Shown: in pieces, positions 24,553-35,410 of the stretch
Layout of the letters: each line of letters opens with the position of its first letter
Position numbering within the stretch: position 1 is the first letter of the stretch
DNA from: Sipunculus nudus
Taxonomy: Eukaryota; Annelida; Sipuncula; Golfingiida; Sipunculidae
Assembly: GCA_026874595.1 (NCBI GenBank)
Contig: CM049322.1
Span: 50,321,340-50,385,339 of the forward strand
Direction: 5' to 3'
DNA: 64,000 bases
Translations under genes and position numbers: made by a program
Notes under the pieces: model-generated
The model's input: the letters and a program-made list of their open reading frames with translations, nothing else
Told to the model about the DNA's origin: nothing
Database searches by the model: none

Positions 24553-24555
<3 letters not shown>
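24446..24555. mobile_element. Right inverted end with TTGGTTGA subterminal repeats
   Basis: Reverse complement starts ACACTCTAAAAACGGATTGG, matching the left end at 9122 at 18 of 20 positions. Several TTGGTTGA/TTAACCAA segments lie inside. TA lies outside both ends, but the flanks are (AT)n, so a target duplication cannot be proved. Confidence 0.6.
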
Positions 24556-24598
<43 letters not shown>

Positions 24599-25614
24599 GC
24601 ACGTTCTTAACTGCATTAATATACTGAAATATAATATCATCTGAAAAGGTCGGTAGTACTATATGGATAAAGTTCCCAAGTAATGCACGTCTGTAGAAAC
24701 AAGTATCTGTTTTGTGAATATGATGTATCATTTGAAGTAAGGTCTTTATATTAAGAAAGAATCTTTGATTTTGCTATTAACAAACAGACGAATAAAACGA
24801 TTTCAATAATATCAAAATAATATACCAAAGAAATATGATTACAAGTATTATAATTGCAATTATTAAACTTTTTTTACAATTATTTACAATTAATATTATT
24901 TATTTTACCTATCAGTATTTTAACGACTCTCTGATTTACAGCATTGTCACTGTTTTGTTGATGTATCCGTCAGTTTTTGTTTCCGTGGTGTTAATTGCCC
25001 GTTTGTTGTCTCAGCGCAAAGCAAACTGATGAGAGAAATATCAGACATCTTGTTCTCTTCAATGAAAATTTATCTCCTCGGAAATGGGCTCATGATCCAG
25101 ATCAAGGGGGAAATTCTAGGAATATTCACATGATTGAACATGGGAATATGGGCGGAATAAGTTAATGAAACACGAGTACACTCAATGAAGGACCACCCAC
25201 ATGGAGGGCTGTATTCATGAACATGATTTTTTTCTATGATTCCAGTGAAACCTTGACATTACAACCACCAGCGGGACATCGGTAAAGCGGTGGCATTTTG
25301 TGGTATATAGAAGTCGACCTGAGGTCTGATATAACGAGCAGAGCACACTCGGAAGTCGCTAGACCGGGATGATCGTCATGGCGAGGTTTTGATGTATTTG
25401 ATGTATTCTCAAATACTCCGACGGAAGTAATACTCCCCCCCCCCCCCCTTTGTATTTCTTCCCGTCTGCCATTTGTCTGTCTGTTTTTATGTGTGTGTCG
25501 GTGGGTCGGGCTGTAATGTTTTATTGCCTTCCATCTCTCTGCAAGACAACTGCAACTGGATTCCGTTTAAATTAATTGATTAATTAATTAACAAATGGAT
25601 CCTATGGATAAAGC
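24556..25614. other. Intergenic, (AT)n and C-run
   Basis: (AT)n at 24556-24594 and a C-run at 25435-25448. The 64-codon ORF at 24835-25029 is AT-rich and hydrophobic, without supporting features. Nothing else recognised. Confidence 0.45.
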
Positions 25615-26130
25615 CCCCCCCCCCCCCCGCGAGGAAGTTCATAATGAATTTTATTGAATATCGCCTACTTTTTTTGACGATCATAATGAATGTCACTAAA
25701 TATCATCTCCCATTGTGACGATCATAATGAATGTCACTGAATATGCCCCCCCCCCCCCTCCCGTCAGGAAGTTCATAATGAATTTTATTGAATATCGTCT
25801 ACTTTTTTTTGACGATCATAATGAAATCCGCCTGTCGTGACGATCATAATGAATGTAAACTTATAACCCCGTCGTGACGATCATTAGGAATGTAACTTAA
25901 TAATGTCCTCCCATCGTTATATACGATCAAAATGAATGTTATCGAAAATCGTACCCCGTGATGACGATCATAATGAATGTTAATGAACACCCTACCCTCC
26001 CACCCCTGTGATGATCCAAATGAATGCTACTGAATACCATACCCCGTTATGATGATCATAATGATTATTATTGGATGTCACCCCCTACCATGTCGATCAT
26101 TATGACCGTTTCGGAATATCGACGCCCACC
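25615..26130 (+). repeat. Degenerate tandem array, CGATCATAATGAATG motif with C-tracts (array 1)
   Basis: About a dozen copies of GACGATCATAATGAATGT followed by a TACTGAATAT-like tail recur every ~40-65 bp, separated by pyrimidine tracts (C-runs at 25615-25628 and 25746-25758). A 60-bp segment (GAAGTTCATAATGAATTT onward) is repeated at 25632 and 25766. Confidence 0.75.
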
Positions 26131-26457
26131 CCCGCCCCTTTCCTGTCTCGCAAGACGTTTATTTTCTTTAGCAGCCAGACGCCGCAGATTATTAAACACC
26201 GGTTCAGCCGCCGGTGAAATACTGATAAGCAAATGATAAAAGGACACTCGCTTGCATACTTCAGCTTGTAAATAGTTACTATAGTAACACGTCAAGTCGA
26301 ACCCTTCTTCAGCAGATTTCACTGAGCCGCATGGTTTCTCAATGGCAATGTTTGATGAATTTTGCGGAAGTTGTAAGTCATTATGTATGACGGTTGACAA
26401 GGTTCCCACAACCACCTTTTTCAGACCGGTAAAGCGGTACATTCCCCGTTCGATCAA
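26131..26457 (-). CDS. Unassigned open reading frame, possible exon
   Basis: Part of a 129-codon minus ORF (26068-26457). The portion upstream of the repeat array has a composition unlike the surrounding simple repeats (includes VVVGTLSTVIHNDLQLPQ and AEPVFNNLRRLAAKENKR). I do not recognise a family, and its 3' end runs into array 1. It may be an exon remnant or chance. Confidence 0.15.
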
Positions 26458-28065
26458 GGGCGTTTCTCTAACCCCGGCTGCTCAGAACTGAAGAGCAAAG
26501 GTTACAGAATCCAAATCATTCCAAAGTTTATTCAGTCAGATATTCATGCTTGGTCAATTAAAATTATTGAGGTCAATGTGCTATATTTTAAAAAAATATA
26601 TATGGGTCGGTTAACATTCAGGATTAAATGAACGAAAACCATATATAGGGGAAGGGATTTGTATGTATGGAAAAAAATATGCATGCATGCATTTTTTTAT
26701 ATTTGTTTCCAGCCAATTTAAGCCATTTCATTGTACGTATAACCATGACATGATGTCAGCTGCCGGCCACCGCTCGTAACTAACTTACGTCATATTAAAA
26801 TCCTTGCTACAAATGTCAATCGCGTGAACACATGGATAAATGTCATAAAATCATTGAGCGGAGATCGACTAAACTTTTAAGCGGGTCTGATTGGTTTGCA
26901 ACTTGAAGTATATACGCGAGACAAATCAATGTCAAACAGCTGCTTAACCACTGCTTTAAGCAACCAACATGTTGCTGAGTGAACATATCAAGGGTCTCAG
27001 AGGTCACGGGGTGTTTGAGGCTGAACACCTGCGAAAATTCATAAAAGAATTTAGACAATTCCAATTCAGACACGTGACAAATTGCGTATACAACTGCGAC
27101 CGAGAGAGATCATCGCAGGAAAAAAACCTTGTCAATCTCATTCTGGACCAAACGGAATCAGGGATTCCGCGGTTGTGGCAAGGAGTTGGTCTGTTCATAT
27201 CACACCAAGAAAGAATTCACTATATGTTATTTTAAGTTATAAAATTTTCATTATTATTATAAAAACTCTTTGGCTGTGGGCGATTTTGTACGATTACGTC
27301 ACCTCTCTCCCTCCTCAACTGACTGATTATTACCAACTGTTTTGATTTATTTAGAGACACTCGCGGATGAAGCATATAAATCTGGACATTTTATATATAT
27401 ATATATATATATATTTCTATCCTTTCACATTACCTCACTTGATACAGTCCAGAAAAGGAGCAAACAGCACATGTTAAGAACTAACACTTTAAGTTCGGCT
27501 TACGAAAAACGATTATCCGGTTGATTCGTCATGCATTTAATTGAGCGCATGCACGAACACAGTTGCGCATCTAAAGTATCTATATATCTCAATAGCTGAA
27601 TCGAAACCTTCGATTTTCAAAGATGCTTTTAGCAATGTAACGTTATATCAGTTGAGATCAAATACAATGTAATTTATGTTTACCCAACGTCTATCAAAAG
27701 ATATGAAGACAATCATAACAATTTTTCATCTGATCAAATAAGCGCTCAGTTTAACCTAAACACGCTATATTTTCAGATCTGAAAACACTATAGGGAAAAT
27801 CCCCTTCCCAAACCGACTCTTTGTCCTTGTACATGCCTGGCGCGATATTGAATAAAATTAAATTCTCCAAAGGGATAATTTCCTTTTTTGACCGTAGAAG
27901 TAAAAATATTCGTAATATAATTGCTTTGGACTAAGACAACATTTTTTCAATTAAATGTTTGCCTTATTGTAGAGCCACCGGCTAGCCAGCCACAACGTTG
28001 TCCACTCAACCATCATCACTCTACTCAGAACCATTTTTCTTCTAGCCAGCCGATTTACTGGTACC
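26458..28065. other. Intergenic with one unassigned plus ORF
   Basis: An 88-codon plus ORF at 26969-27235 (starts MLLSEHIKGLRGHGVFEAEH) has a non-repetitive, plausible composition but no recognised domain or splice context. (TA)n lies at 27393-27414. Nothing else recognised. Confidence 0.3.
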
Positions 28066-28620
28066 GCCCCCCCCCCCCCCCTTCCGTCATCTTGACGATC
28101 ATAATGAATGTTACTGAATACTTTCTCTCTCTCTCCTCCCCCTCCCCCATTTTAACAATCATAATGAATATTATTGAGTATCTCGCCCCCCGCTCCCAAT
28201 TATGTAGATCATAATGACTGTTACATGATATCGCCCCCCCCCCCCCCCACTTCCCATCCTGCCTCCCCCTATCGTGACGACCACGATGAATATTACTTAA
28301 TGTCCCCCCTCCTAATCTTGACGATTATAATAAATGTTACTGTACTGAATAACCAACCAAATCCCCCCCCCCCCCCCCCCCCCATCGTGATGATCATAAT
28401 GAATGTTATTAAATACCACCCCTACCCCCTCGTGACGATCATAATGACTGTAACTGAATACCCCCCCCCCCCACACACACACACACCGTGAAGATCATAA
28501 TGTATGTAATTGAATATCATCCATCACCCCCAACTCCCATCGTGACAATCAAAATGACCGCCCTCTCCCTCTCGTCCCCCGATCGTGATGATCAAAATGA
28601 ATGTTACTAAATATGACGGT
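28066..28620 (+). repeat. Degenerate tandem array, CGATCATAATGAATG motif with C-tracts (array 2)
   Basis: About ten further copies of the array-1 motif. C-runs of 10-21 lie near 28068, 28233, 28364 and 28460, and (CA)n at ~28473-28486. The long proline ORFs (27921-28491) are translations of the C-tracts. Confidence 0.75.
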
Positions 28621-28639
28621 ACATATGATTAGATAAGAT

Positions 28640-29319
28640 AAGATAACATTTATTAGCCTCTAGTTCCAGGAATTTGTTGTTGACTTGCAATTCATTACAT
28701 AAAAAATAAATAAGTAAATAGATAGATAAATACATAAAAATAATACATAAAAATACATAAAAATCACACATAACATATTGACTATGCATGTAAAATTAAG
28801 CATGTAGAAATGATAAAACAGATAATTCTGCAGGTAAAACACATATATAATTCAAAACATTAAATTAATTAATTGTAATAATATGTGTATTATGTCCCAA
28901 TTAGTTCACTTTGGCTGAATGCGAAAGATTGCCAGCAAAACCATCCCTGCACACGGACATGGTTCACCAAACTCACCTTATGTTTATACTTTTATCTCAT
29001 GTGTCTGATTAAACACAGCTGACGTGTGTCTGTGTAGAGGAGGTGGAACATGACAGATGGCGCACTATATGTGGTCTTTCGCTACCGGCCGAGACCGGTG
29101 ACATTGCTAATTTTCTGTTTGTATAAAGGTGTAAGCAAACGGTTGCAGAAAGAAATATTGTCAGATACCACAATATTTAGAGAGAAAACAATATATTTTA
29201 TGTATGTTTAACACAGAAACGGATCTAGAAATTCGAGAAAACGAGTGGGGGTGGGGCTAATACTGGGTTAGCGGTTGATACATGGTATTATATATATGTA
29301 GACCATATATTATAATTGT
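28640..29319. repeat. Segment duplicated at 46845-47280
   Basis: From ~28875, phrases such as TTGCAGAAAGAAATATTG, GGTTAGCGGTTGATACATGG and GTCTGTGTAGAGGAGGTGGA match 46845-47240 in the same order and orientation with moderate divergence. Bases 28640-28870 are AT-rich, with a (GATA/AATA)-like stretch near 28710-28760. Confidence 0.6.
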
Positions 29320-30360
29320 GGGGGCGGTGGTATAATGGTTAAGGTGCCGGGCTCATGATCGAGGGGTCGTGAGTTCGTCCCAAGACCCTTAGGGAAGGTC
29401 TCAACCGCAAGTGTGCCTCTGTCCACCCAGCAGTAGAAATGGGTACAAGTAAATACTGGGAAGGGAACCTGTGATGGACTAGCGTCCCATCCAGGAGGAG
29501 TTTAACTCCTAAAGGCCGGCATACACGTTGCGACACGACTCAACTCAACAGGTCAAAAACTGTTTAGTTGAGTTGGGTCGCGTCGCAAAGTGTATGCGCG
29601 AAAACGACCCGACTCAACCAGAGTCGGCACCAGTCGGCGTCAGTTTTTGGTTTCTGGCAGTGTCAGAGAAATAGTGTCCAGTTGAGTCGCGTCGTTCAGA
29701 AGTACAGTCAGCAACCAATCACATCTACGTCTCTGATCACATGAGTACCTAGGTCATGTGATCTTCTTGGCCTAAACCGTATGGTGCAGAGAAAGACTGC
29801 AATACATTACATGAGCACTATGCGCGCATTATATATGAATATAGATCTGTATAGCCAATGTCACAAGTACAATGTCAGCATAATAGCAATATGCTTCATG
29901 TTCACGGATGTAGAATATAAAGTGTATATCACATGACATCGAATACTATTTTATAGACTAAAATTTATCAAACTAAATTAATTCAGCTATGCGATGAGAA
30001 GAATTGAAAGGACGACATACAGATACATACATGTATACTGATAAATAATATGACATATATTAATGACTTTGCGTTCATATGTCACAAGCTTGTCACCATT
30101 TTTGTTGATTTGAATGTACCGCCTCTGCCGTCGATCCAGTTGAGTTGAGTCGGGTCGTTATGTGTATGCACCCCAGTTTTCGTCAGTCTGCAGGGTCAAA
30201 AACTGGAAGAAACTGTAGAAAACTTGAGGAAACCTGTTCAGTCGGGCCCAGTTGAGTTGAGTTGAGTCGGGTCGCAACGTGTATGCCGGCCTTAAGTCGC
30301 TTCACGCTACCGTAACCGGGATAAGCTCTGGCCTGATTAACCATTAGGGTCGGGTGTAAA
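29320..30360 (+). mobile_element. tRNA-headed SINE, split by a MITE
   Basis: Starts GGGGGCGGTGGTATAATGG. It has A-box-like GGTATAATGGTTAAGG and B-box-like GAGTTCGTCCC, as in tRNA-derived SINEs (established architecture). A central domain follows (CCACCCAGCAGTAGAAATGG; GACTAGCGTCCCATCCAGGA). The sequence stops at 29512, is interrupted by 29513-30292, resumes as GTCGCTTCACGCTACCGTAA and ends near 30360. Parts are 29320-29512 and 30296-~30360, about 260 bp of SINE. The 65-codon minus ORF is a shadow. Confidence 0.7.
29513..30292. mobile_element. 780-bp MITE with long TIRs, TAA target duplication
   Basis: Left end AGGCCGGCATACACGTTGCG; right end reverse complemented AGGCCGGCATACACGTTGCG; identical for 20 bp, and similarity continues into GACTCAACTCAAC repeats. 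TAA flanks at 29510-29512 and 30293-30295. No ORF. Harbinger-like by target-site length (inference). Confidence 0.8.
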
Positions 30361-30904
30361 AGCCCAGCAGATATTATTATTATTATTACTTAATATTTTC
30401 AACATATAAAACATATAAATTTTGTTTATTTTTATTTCACCTATATATGAATACAATCTAGAGCCATTTTTTATAGTCAAGTTAATTACAAGAACACGGG
30501 TAGGAAGTGGGAGTGGGTCTTCCATTCCATATTATGATAATGTTTAAATATTCAATATAAAGAGAAAATTTTTGGCCACCTTTAAAACAAATATGAGGAT
30601 TTTCTGTTCCTCAACTACGATTCTCTTAAATGTCTTTGCAAAAGGTGGCCAAATTTTAGGAGATAGGGGTTCACGTTTGGCCGGTTATAATATTTATATT
30701 ACTACAAAATTTTGATATTAACTGGAAATTCCAAACATTCTGTCGCTTGTAACATGTTGGTGTGCATTGTCAAAATGCAAAATATCATCGTTTAAATGTA
30801 ATCCTTGTAAAAAAAATGATATCTTAAAGTCGCATGTTAAACTTTGGTTCAAAAATCACATGCAGACCATGAGTGGAGGATCAGCCGATCGAGACTGGCT
30901 CAGG
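30361..30904. other. Continuation of the 46.9-kb-type duplicate, then unique
   Basis: 30361-30530 ((ATT)n, then TTTCACCTATATATGAATAC) matches 47262-47390. 30540-30900 shows no recognised feature except two related phrases, TTTTTGGCCACCTTTAAAAC and AAAGGTGGCCAAATTTTAGG, which are inverted to each other. Confidence 0.45.
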
Positions 30905-32470
30905 AGGCTTACGGGAAGGCCGTGCCTCAATCACAACGAAGACCCAAGCTGGGCCCTGCAGACAAACGGGAAGGCCGTGCCTCAATCATAACGAAGGCCC
31001 AAGCTGGGCTCTGCAGGCAAACGGGAAGGCCGTGCCTCAGTCACAACGAAGACCTAAGCTGGGCTCTGCATGCTAGCGGGAAGGCCGTGCCTCAATCACA
31101 ACGAAGATCCAAGCTGGGCTCTGCATGCTAACGGGAAGGATAAGCCTCAGTCACAACGAAGACCCGACCTGGACTCTGCAAGCAAACGGGAAGGCCGTGC
31201 CTCAATCACAACGAAGACCAAAGCTATGCTCAGTAGGCAAACGGGAAGGCCGTGCCTCAGTCACAACGAAGACCTAAGCTGGGCTCTGCATGCTAGCGGG
31301 AAGGCCGTGCCTCAGTCACAACGAAGACCCAAGCTGGGCTCTGCAGGCAAACGGGAAGGCCGTGCCTCAATCACAACGAAGACCCAAGCTGGGCTCTGCA
31401 GGCAAACGGGAAGGCCGTGCCTCATTCACAACAAAGACCTAAGCTGGGCTCTGCATGCTAGCGGGAAGGCCGTGCCTCAATCACAACGAAGACCCAAGCT
31501 GGGCTCTGCAAGCAAACGGGAAGGCCGTGCCTCAATCACAACGAAGACCAAAGCTATGCTCAGTAGGCAAACGGGAAGGCCGTGCCTCAGTCACAACGAA
31601 GACCTAAGCTGGGCTCTGCATGCTAGCGGGAAGGCCGTGCCTCAGTCACGAAGAAGCCAAAGCTATGCTCCGTAGGCAAACGGGAAGGCCGTGCCTCAGT
31701 CACAACGAAGACCCAAGCTGGACTCTGCATGCTAGCGGGAAGGCCGTGCCTCAATCACAACGAAGACCCAAGCTGGGCTCTGCATGCTAACGGGAAGGCT
31801 AAGCCTCAGTCACAACGAAGACCCGACCTGGACTCTGCAAGCAAACGGGAAGGCCGTGCCTCAATCACAACGAAGACCAAAGCTATGCTCAGTAGGCAAA
31901 CGGGAAGGCCGTGCCTCAGTCACAACGAAGACCCAAGCTGGACTCTGCATGCTAGCGGGAAGGCCGTGCCTCAGTCACGACGAAGACCAAAGCTATGCTC
32001 ATTAGGCAAACGGGAAGGCCGTGCCTCAGTCACAACGAAGACCCAAGCTGGACTCTGCATGCTAGCGGGAAGGCCGTGCCTCAATCACAACGAAGACTTA
32101 AGCTGGGCTCTGCATGCTAACGGGAAGGCTAAGCCTAACTCCCAATGAAGACCCAAGCTGGGCTCTGAAGGCTAACGGGAAGGCCGTGCCTCAATCACAT
32201 CGAAGACCCAAGCTATGTTCAGTAGGCAAACAGGAAAGCCGTGCCTCAATCACAACGAAGACCTATAGGCTGGGCTCTGCATGCTAACGTGAAGGCTAAG
32301 CCTAACTCTCAATGAAGACCCAAGCTGGGCTCTGAAGGCTAACGGGAAGGCCGTGCCTCAATCACATCGAAGACCCAAGCTATGCTCAGTAGGCAAACGG
32401 GAAGGCCGTGCCTCAATCACATCGAAGACCCAAGCTGGGCTCTGTAGGCCAACGGGAAGGCCGTGCCGCA
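30905..32470 (+). repeat. 55-bp minisatellite, about 28 units, with 12-unit higher-order repeat
   Basis: Unit starts at 30911, 30966, 31021 and 31076 show an exact 55-bp period beginning ACGGGAAGGCCGTGCCTCA. Unit variants (for example GGCTAAGCCTCAGTCAC at ~31139 and ~31799) recur 660 bp apart, that is 12 units. The unit has almost no stop codons, so ORFs up to 201 codons (31070-31675) arise. Because 55 is not divisible by 3, every frame is visited in turn. A protein-coding role is not supported. Confidence 0.9.
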
Positions 32471-32494
32471 AAAACGTGTGCACGGGAATAATAA

Positions 32495-32876
32495 AGCTGT
32501 GTTTCCATTCATCCGTAAATCTCGTACGTCTCGTACGCAAAAATCGGATCCCTCTTTTTAAGATGAACTGTTTCCATATGTACGTTTTAACTTGCTCCGC
32601 ATGCGTATCCGCAAAAACGGACAGAATCGAAACGGATCGGTGAGCGATTCATCCGTTTTGAGGATGGCAAAAATGCCTACATTTCCCAACAGCGCCCCGG
32701 CGCCAGGTGTGATGAGACATATTGACCTTCTTCCTGCCTGTCGTCCTTGCAGTTTCAAAAGAGGCACGTGAAAGGGTATCCGCAAGAAAAACGTACGTAA
32801 TGGAAACAGTTTTTGCAGACTGCGCGCTATGGAACGTACGTACGTCTTTTGCGGATACGTTTTTTGCGGATACATA
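32495..32876. mobile_element. MITE interrupted by the LTR retrotransposon (left part)
   Basis: Left end AGCTGTGTTTCCATTCATCC. The matching right end lies after the retrotransposon at 44372-44382 and, reverse complemented across the join, reads AGGTGTGTTTCTATGTATCC. Interior rich in ACGTACGT and GCGGATACG. Reassembled length is about 393 bp. ORFs at 32353-32928 are not supported. Confidence 0.6.
32873..32876. other. Target-site duplication CATA of the LTR retrotransposon
   Basis: CATA precedes the 5' LTR here and follows the 3' LTR at 44368-44371. Confidence 0.8.
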
Positions 32877-34061
32877 TGTGACCGAACAACAGTCGTTGTT
32901 GAGGTCAGAGGTTATGTCATTTAATTAGCATGTTTTGTTACGGTAACTACCGCTAGGTTTTAGCTAGCGCCACTTGCTGGAGACGGTATTGTACTACTGC
33001 GCATCTTGTTTAGCGCAGGGCGGAAGCCAGCGTTCGTTCAAAAACCATGTGAAGACTTTTGGTCCAGGTCCGTAAATATTGTTTTAATCCCAGGTTAGTA
33101 TTTAATGTCAGCACTTCTAGGATAGTCCGCGCATGTAAAACAGTTGTTTTCTTACTATTGACGCTAGTTTAGGCTGTCAACACCAGTTTGTTAATGGTAA
33201 ATTCATGTTTTAGTCCTGAGCTGTTGTATTCACATCGCGCGTGAATGATGTTGTGTTATTTGCTGATTATATTGATGCGCACTGCTAAATATACTTTATT
33301 ATTCTACGGATATATTGGTTTTACAAGGGAAGTAACCCTATATAATATATTTGAAACCAGACTTAGCCTGTGTAAACCTTTGAGTATGGCATGTCTGCCA
33401 GGCATAAGTAAAACCATGACGTATCCCGAGTTTGCCCTAATTGAAGTGAATGCTAAACGTTCCATTTGCGTACTTTCGTTTAAATCCTACACGATAGGTG
33501 TCAGCATTTTCGTTTGTCAGATGAACAGATTATCGCTCGCCGTAGTTTAACTGCTGTTATTGTTCACCAAGTGTAAATTTGATATTATTTTTAACTCAGT
33601 AAAGTGAGACGTGGTTTATAAAACCGGAAATATATTCTTTATTGTATTTTGTGCTTAGGATAGCCTTCAGTATGCTATTATTTGAGGAATGAAACAGTTT
33701 TATTGTCTATAAGTTGTAAATAACTAAAGTTATCATTGTTTAGGCTGAAGAGTAAACAAGGAGGTTATGTCTTAACCCGTGTTTGACTGTGCTTCTATGG
33801 TTAAGCATACTAATTTTGTCATGTTATCCTGATATTGTAATATGTTACAACCAGGTAATTTTATACTGAAACTTGTGGTGATTTTAATTTTCTTTTGTTG
33901 CCAGGACTTAACCAGCCAACAGAGGGCCGTGTTACAAGCTGCTGCGCTTCCAGAGCCAGCCACCCTTTTTTGTTATTGTTGTAATCCTTTGTGTGATGAT
34001 GAACACGAATAAACTGTTATTAAACAGTGCAGCCTTTGGTGTCTTGGCCTGACCGGTCACA
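32877..34061 (+). repeat. 5' LTR
   Basis: 1185 bp, TGTGACC...GGTCACA. Roughly fifteen differences from the 3' LTR were noticed by eye, including CTAGGTTTT/CCAGGTTTT near 32955 and an extra GTG near 33875. An AATAAA occurs near the 3' end (34009-34014). It is the uninterrupted counterpart of the 3' LTR. ORFs at 33245-33550 and 33772-33963 occur in both LTRs and are not supported as genes. Confidence 0.92.
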
Positions 34062-34066
34062 GCTTT

Positions 34067-34085
34067 TGGTGGCAGCGTCGGTGGG
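34067..34085 (+). promoter_or_regulatory. Candidate primer-binding site
   Basis: TGGTGGCAGCGTCGGTGGG starts five bases after the 5' LTR, with the TGG expected opposite a tRNA CCA end. The priming tRNA is not identified. Confidence 0.55.
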
Positions 34086-35410
34086 ATTGGCTGCAGGATT
34101 AAAGGGTGGCTGGTATGGTGTGTATCCTATGGACAAAGGATCGAGAACCAGCATGGATTTCCTGGGACTGTGATCATTTAATTTGCTGGTGGGCAAGGAT
34201 AATGCCCTGTGATACACTGTGAACATTGATGATTCTTGATTCAGTTGCTGATCCGGTTTACTGACATTACTGTTTAATCCAGTCATCGATTGTATGGACA
34301 GTGTTATGTTCATAGATGGTATGGACAGTGTCATGTGTTTAACATACCATCGGTGTAAACTACATTGCATACTAAGCTATATGCTGCATTGGTGCCGTGT
34401 GAGTGCATCTGGTGGTGGATGCCTGTGTTGTTGGGGATGAGGAACCCTGATGTTGGGGACAACACCATGGGCCATGGACTGGATCCGGCATGGTTTGACT
34501 TTCTCCCAGTATGGACTGTTGGGAAGCTGAGTATGTTAACCATTACAAGGAAGAATTTGGGCCATTTCATTAAAGATTTATGGAACATGAACTGTTTTAA
34601 AACTATTGTGTTGCATGGATGATTCAACATCAACACGGTATTAATATTCGCTAATACGGACAGTCAGTGTTATTGAGAACAGCTGATATGAACTGTCATG
34701 CAGAAGGACTTCATGCATTTTATTTAGTATCACTTGGAATTTGGAACTGTTGCAGACTGACTGTGGTCATCAGACTGATTGTTGCCTGTGTTGATACTGA
34801 CATATATTTTTGATGATGTGAATACTTGCTTATATGAACAGCACTATTGAGAGCCATTTGGTTGTTACTGTCATTCATGTTTATTGATGGCTGAGTTTTT
34901 TTTTATTTGATTGTAGGAGGTATTTCTTGCAACCAGGTAAGGTGTTGCTGAGTGTTGAGCGTTATGATATTGTATATTTTATGGCATGTGTATCCTGTGA
35001 ATTGAGACCAATTGTGAGTAAACAAAGAGAAACAGTAGAGTACCCTGTTTGATATTGATGCATGATTCTACATGTTTATGCTATGTTCATTTGATTATGT
35101 TTCCATATATTGTACTGTTTGAAGTAGTTGACCTACTACTGTTTGATGATAGTCATTGATAGAGTTAGCCATGTATAACTATGTTGTTTGAACTCGCGGA
35201 GCAGTGAGAGGTTTCAGAACAGGTATTATGGGCCTTATTCAACAGATTGGTAAGTAGTATTGCGTATGATGCATATTGATATGATGTATATTTGATACAG
35301 ATGCATACAGGTCCATTGTGGTTTTACTCATGCATATTTTAAGTGTTACATTGATGATAATATTTTGTGTATTTGGACAACTGTTGCTTAGTGCTAGCAT
35401 ATGTACCACT
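34086..35410 (+). other. Long untranslated leader of the retrotransposon
   Basis: About 1.3 kb between the primer site and the gag start. Several short ORFs but no recognisable domain. ORFs at 34020-34636 on either strand are unsupported. Confidence 0.6.

Noticed and set aside
9123-24555. Maverick/Polinton
   Set aside because: Size fits, but no DNA polymerase B, retroviral-type integrase, ATPase or capsid ORF is visible and the ends do not begin with AG.
27921-28491. Proline-rich plus ORFs
   Set aside because: Translations of C-tracts in array 2.
25615-28620. CRISPR-like array
   Set aside because: Degenerate motif, irregular spacing and eukaryotic context; no cas genes.
29339-29410. Functional tRNA gene
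   Set aside because: Box A and box B are present, but the sequence continues directly into a SINE body and does not fold into a proper acceptor stem.
31070-31675. 201-codon plus ORF and its neighbours
   Set aside because: They are translations of the 55-bp minisatellite. Frames rotate every unit and no non-repeat coding sequence adjoins them.
33245-33550. 101-codon ORF repeated at 40916-41221
   Set aside because: It lies inside both LTRs; its repetition reflects LTR identity, not gene conservation. No domain seen.
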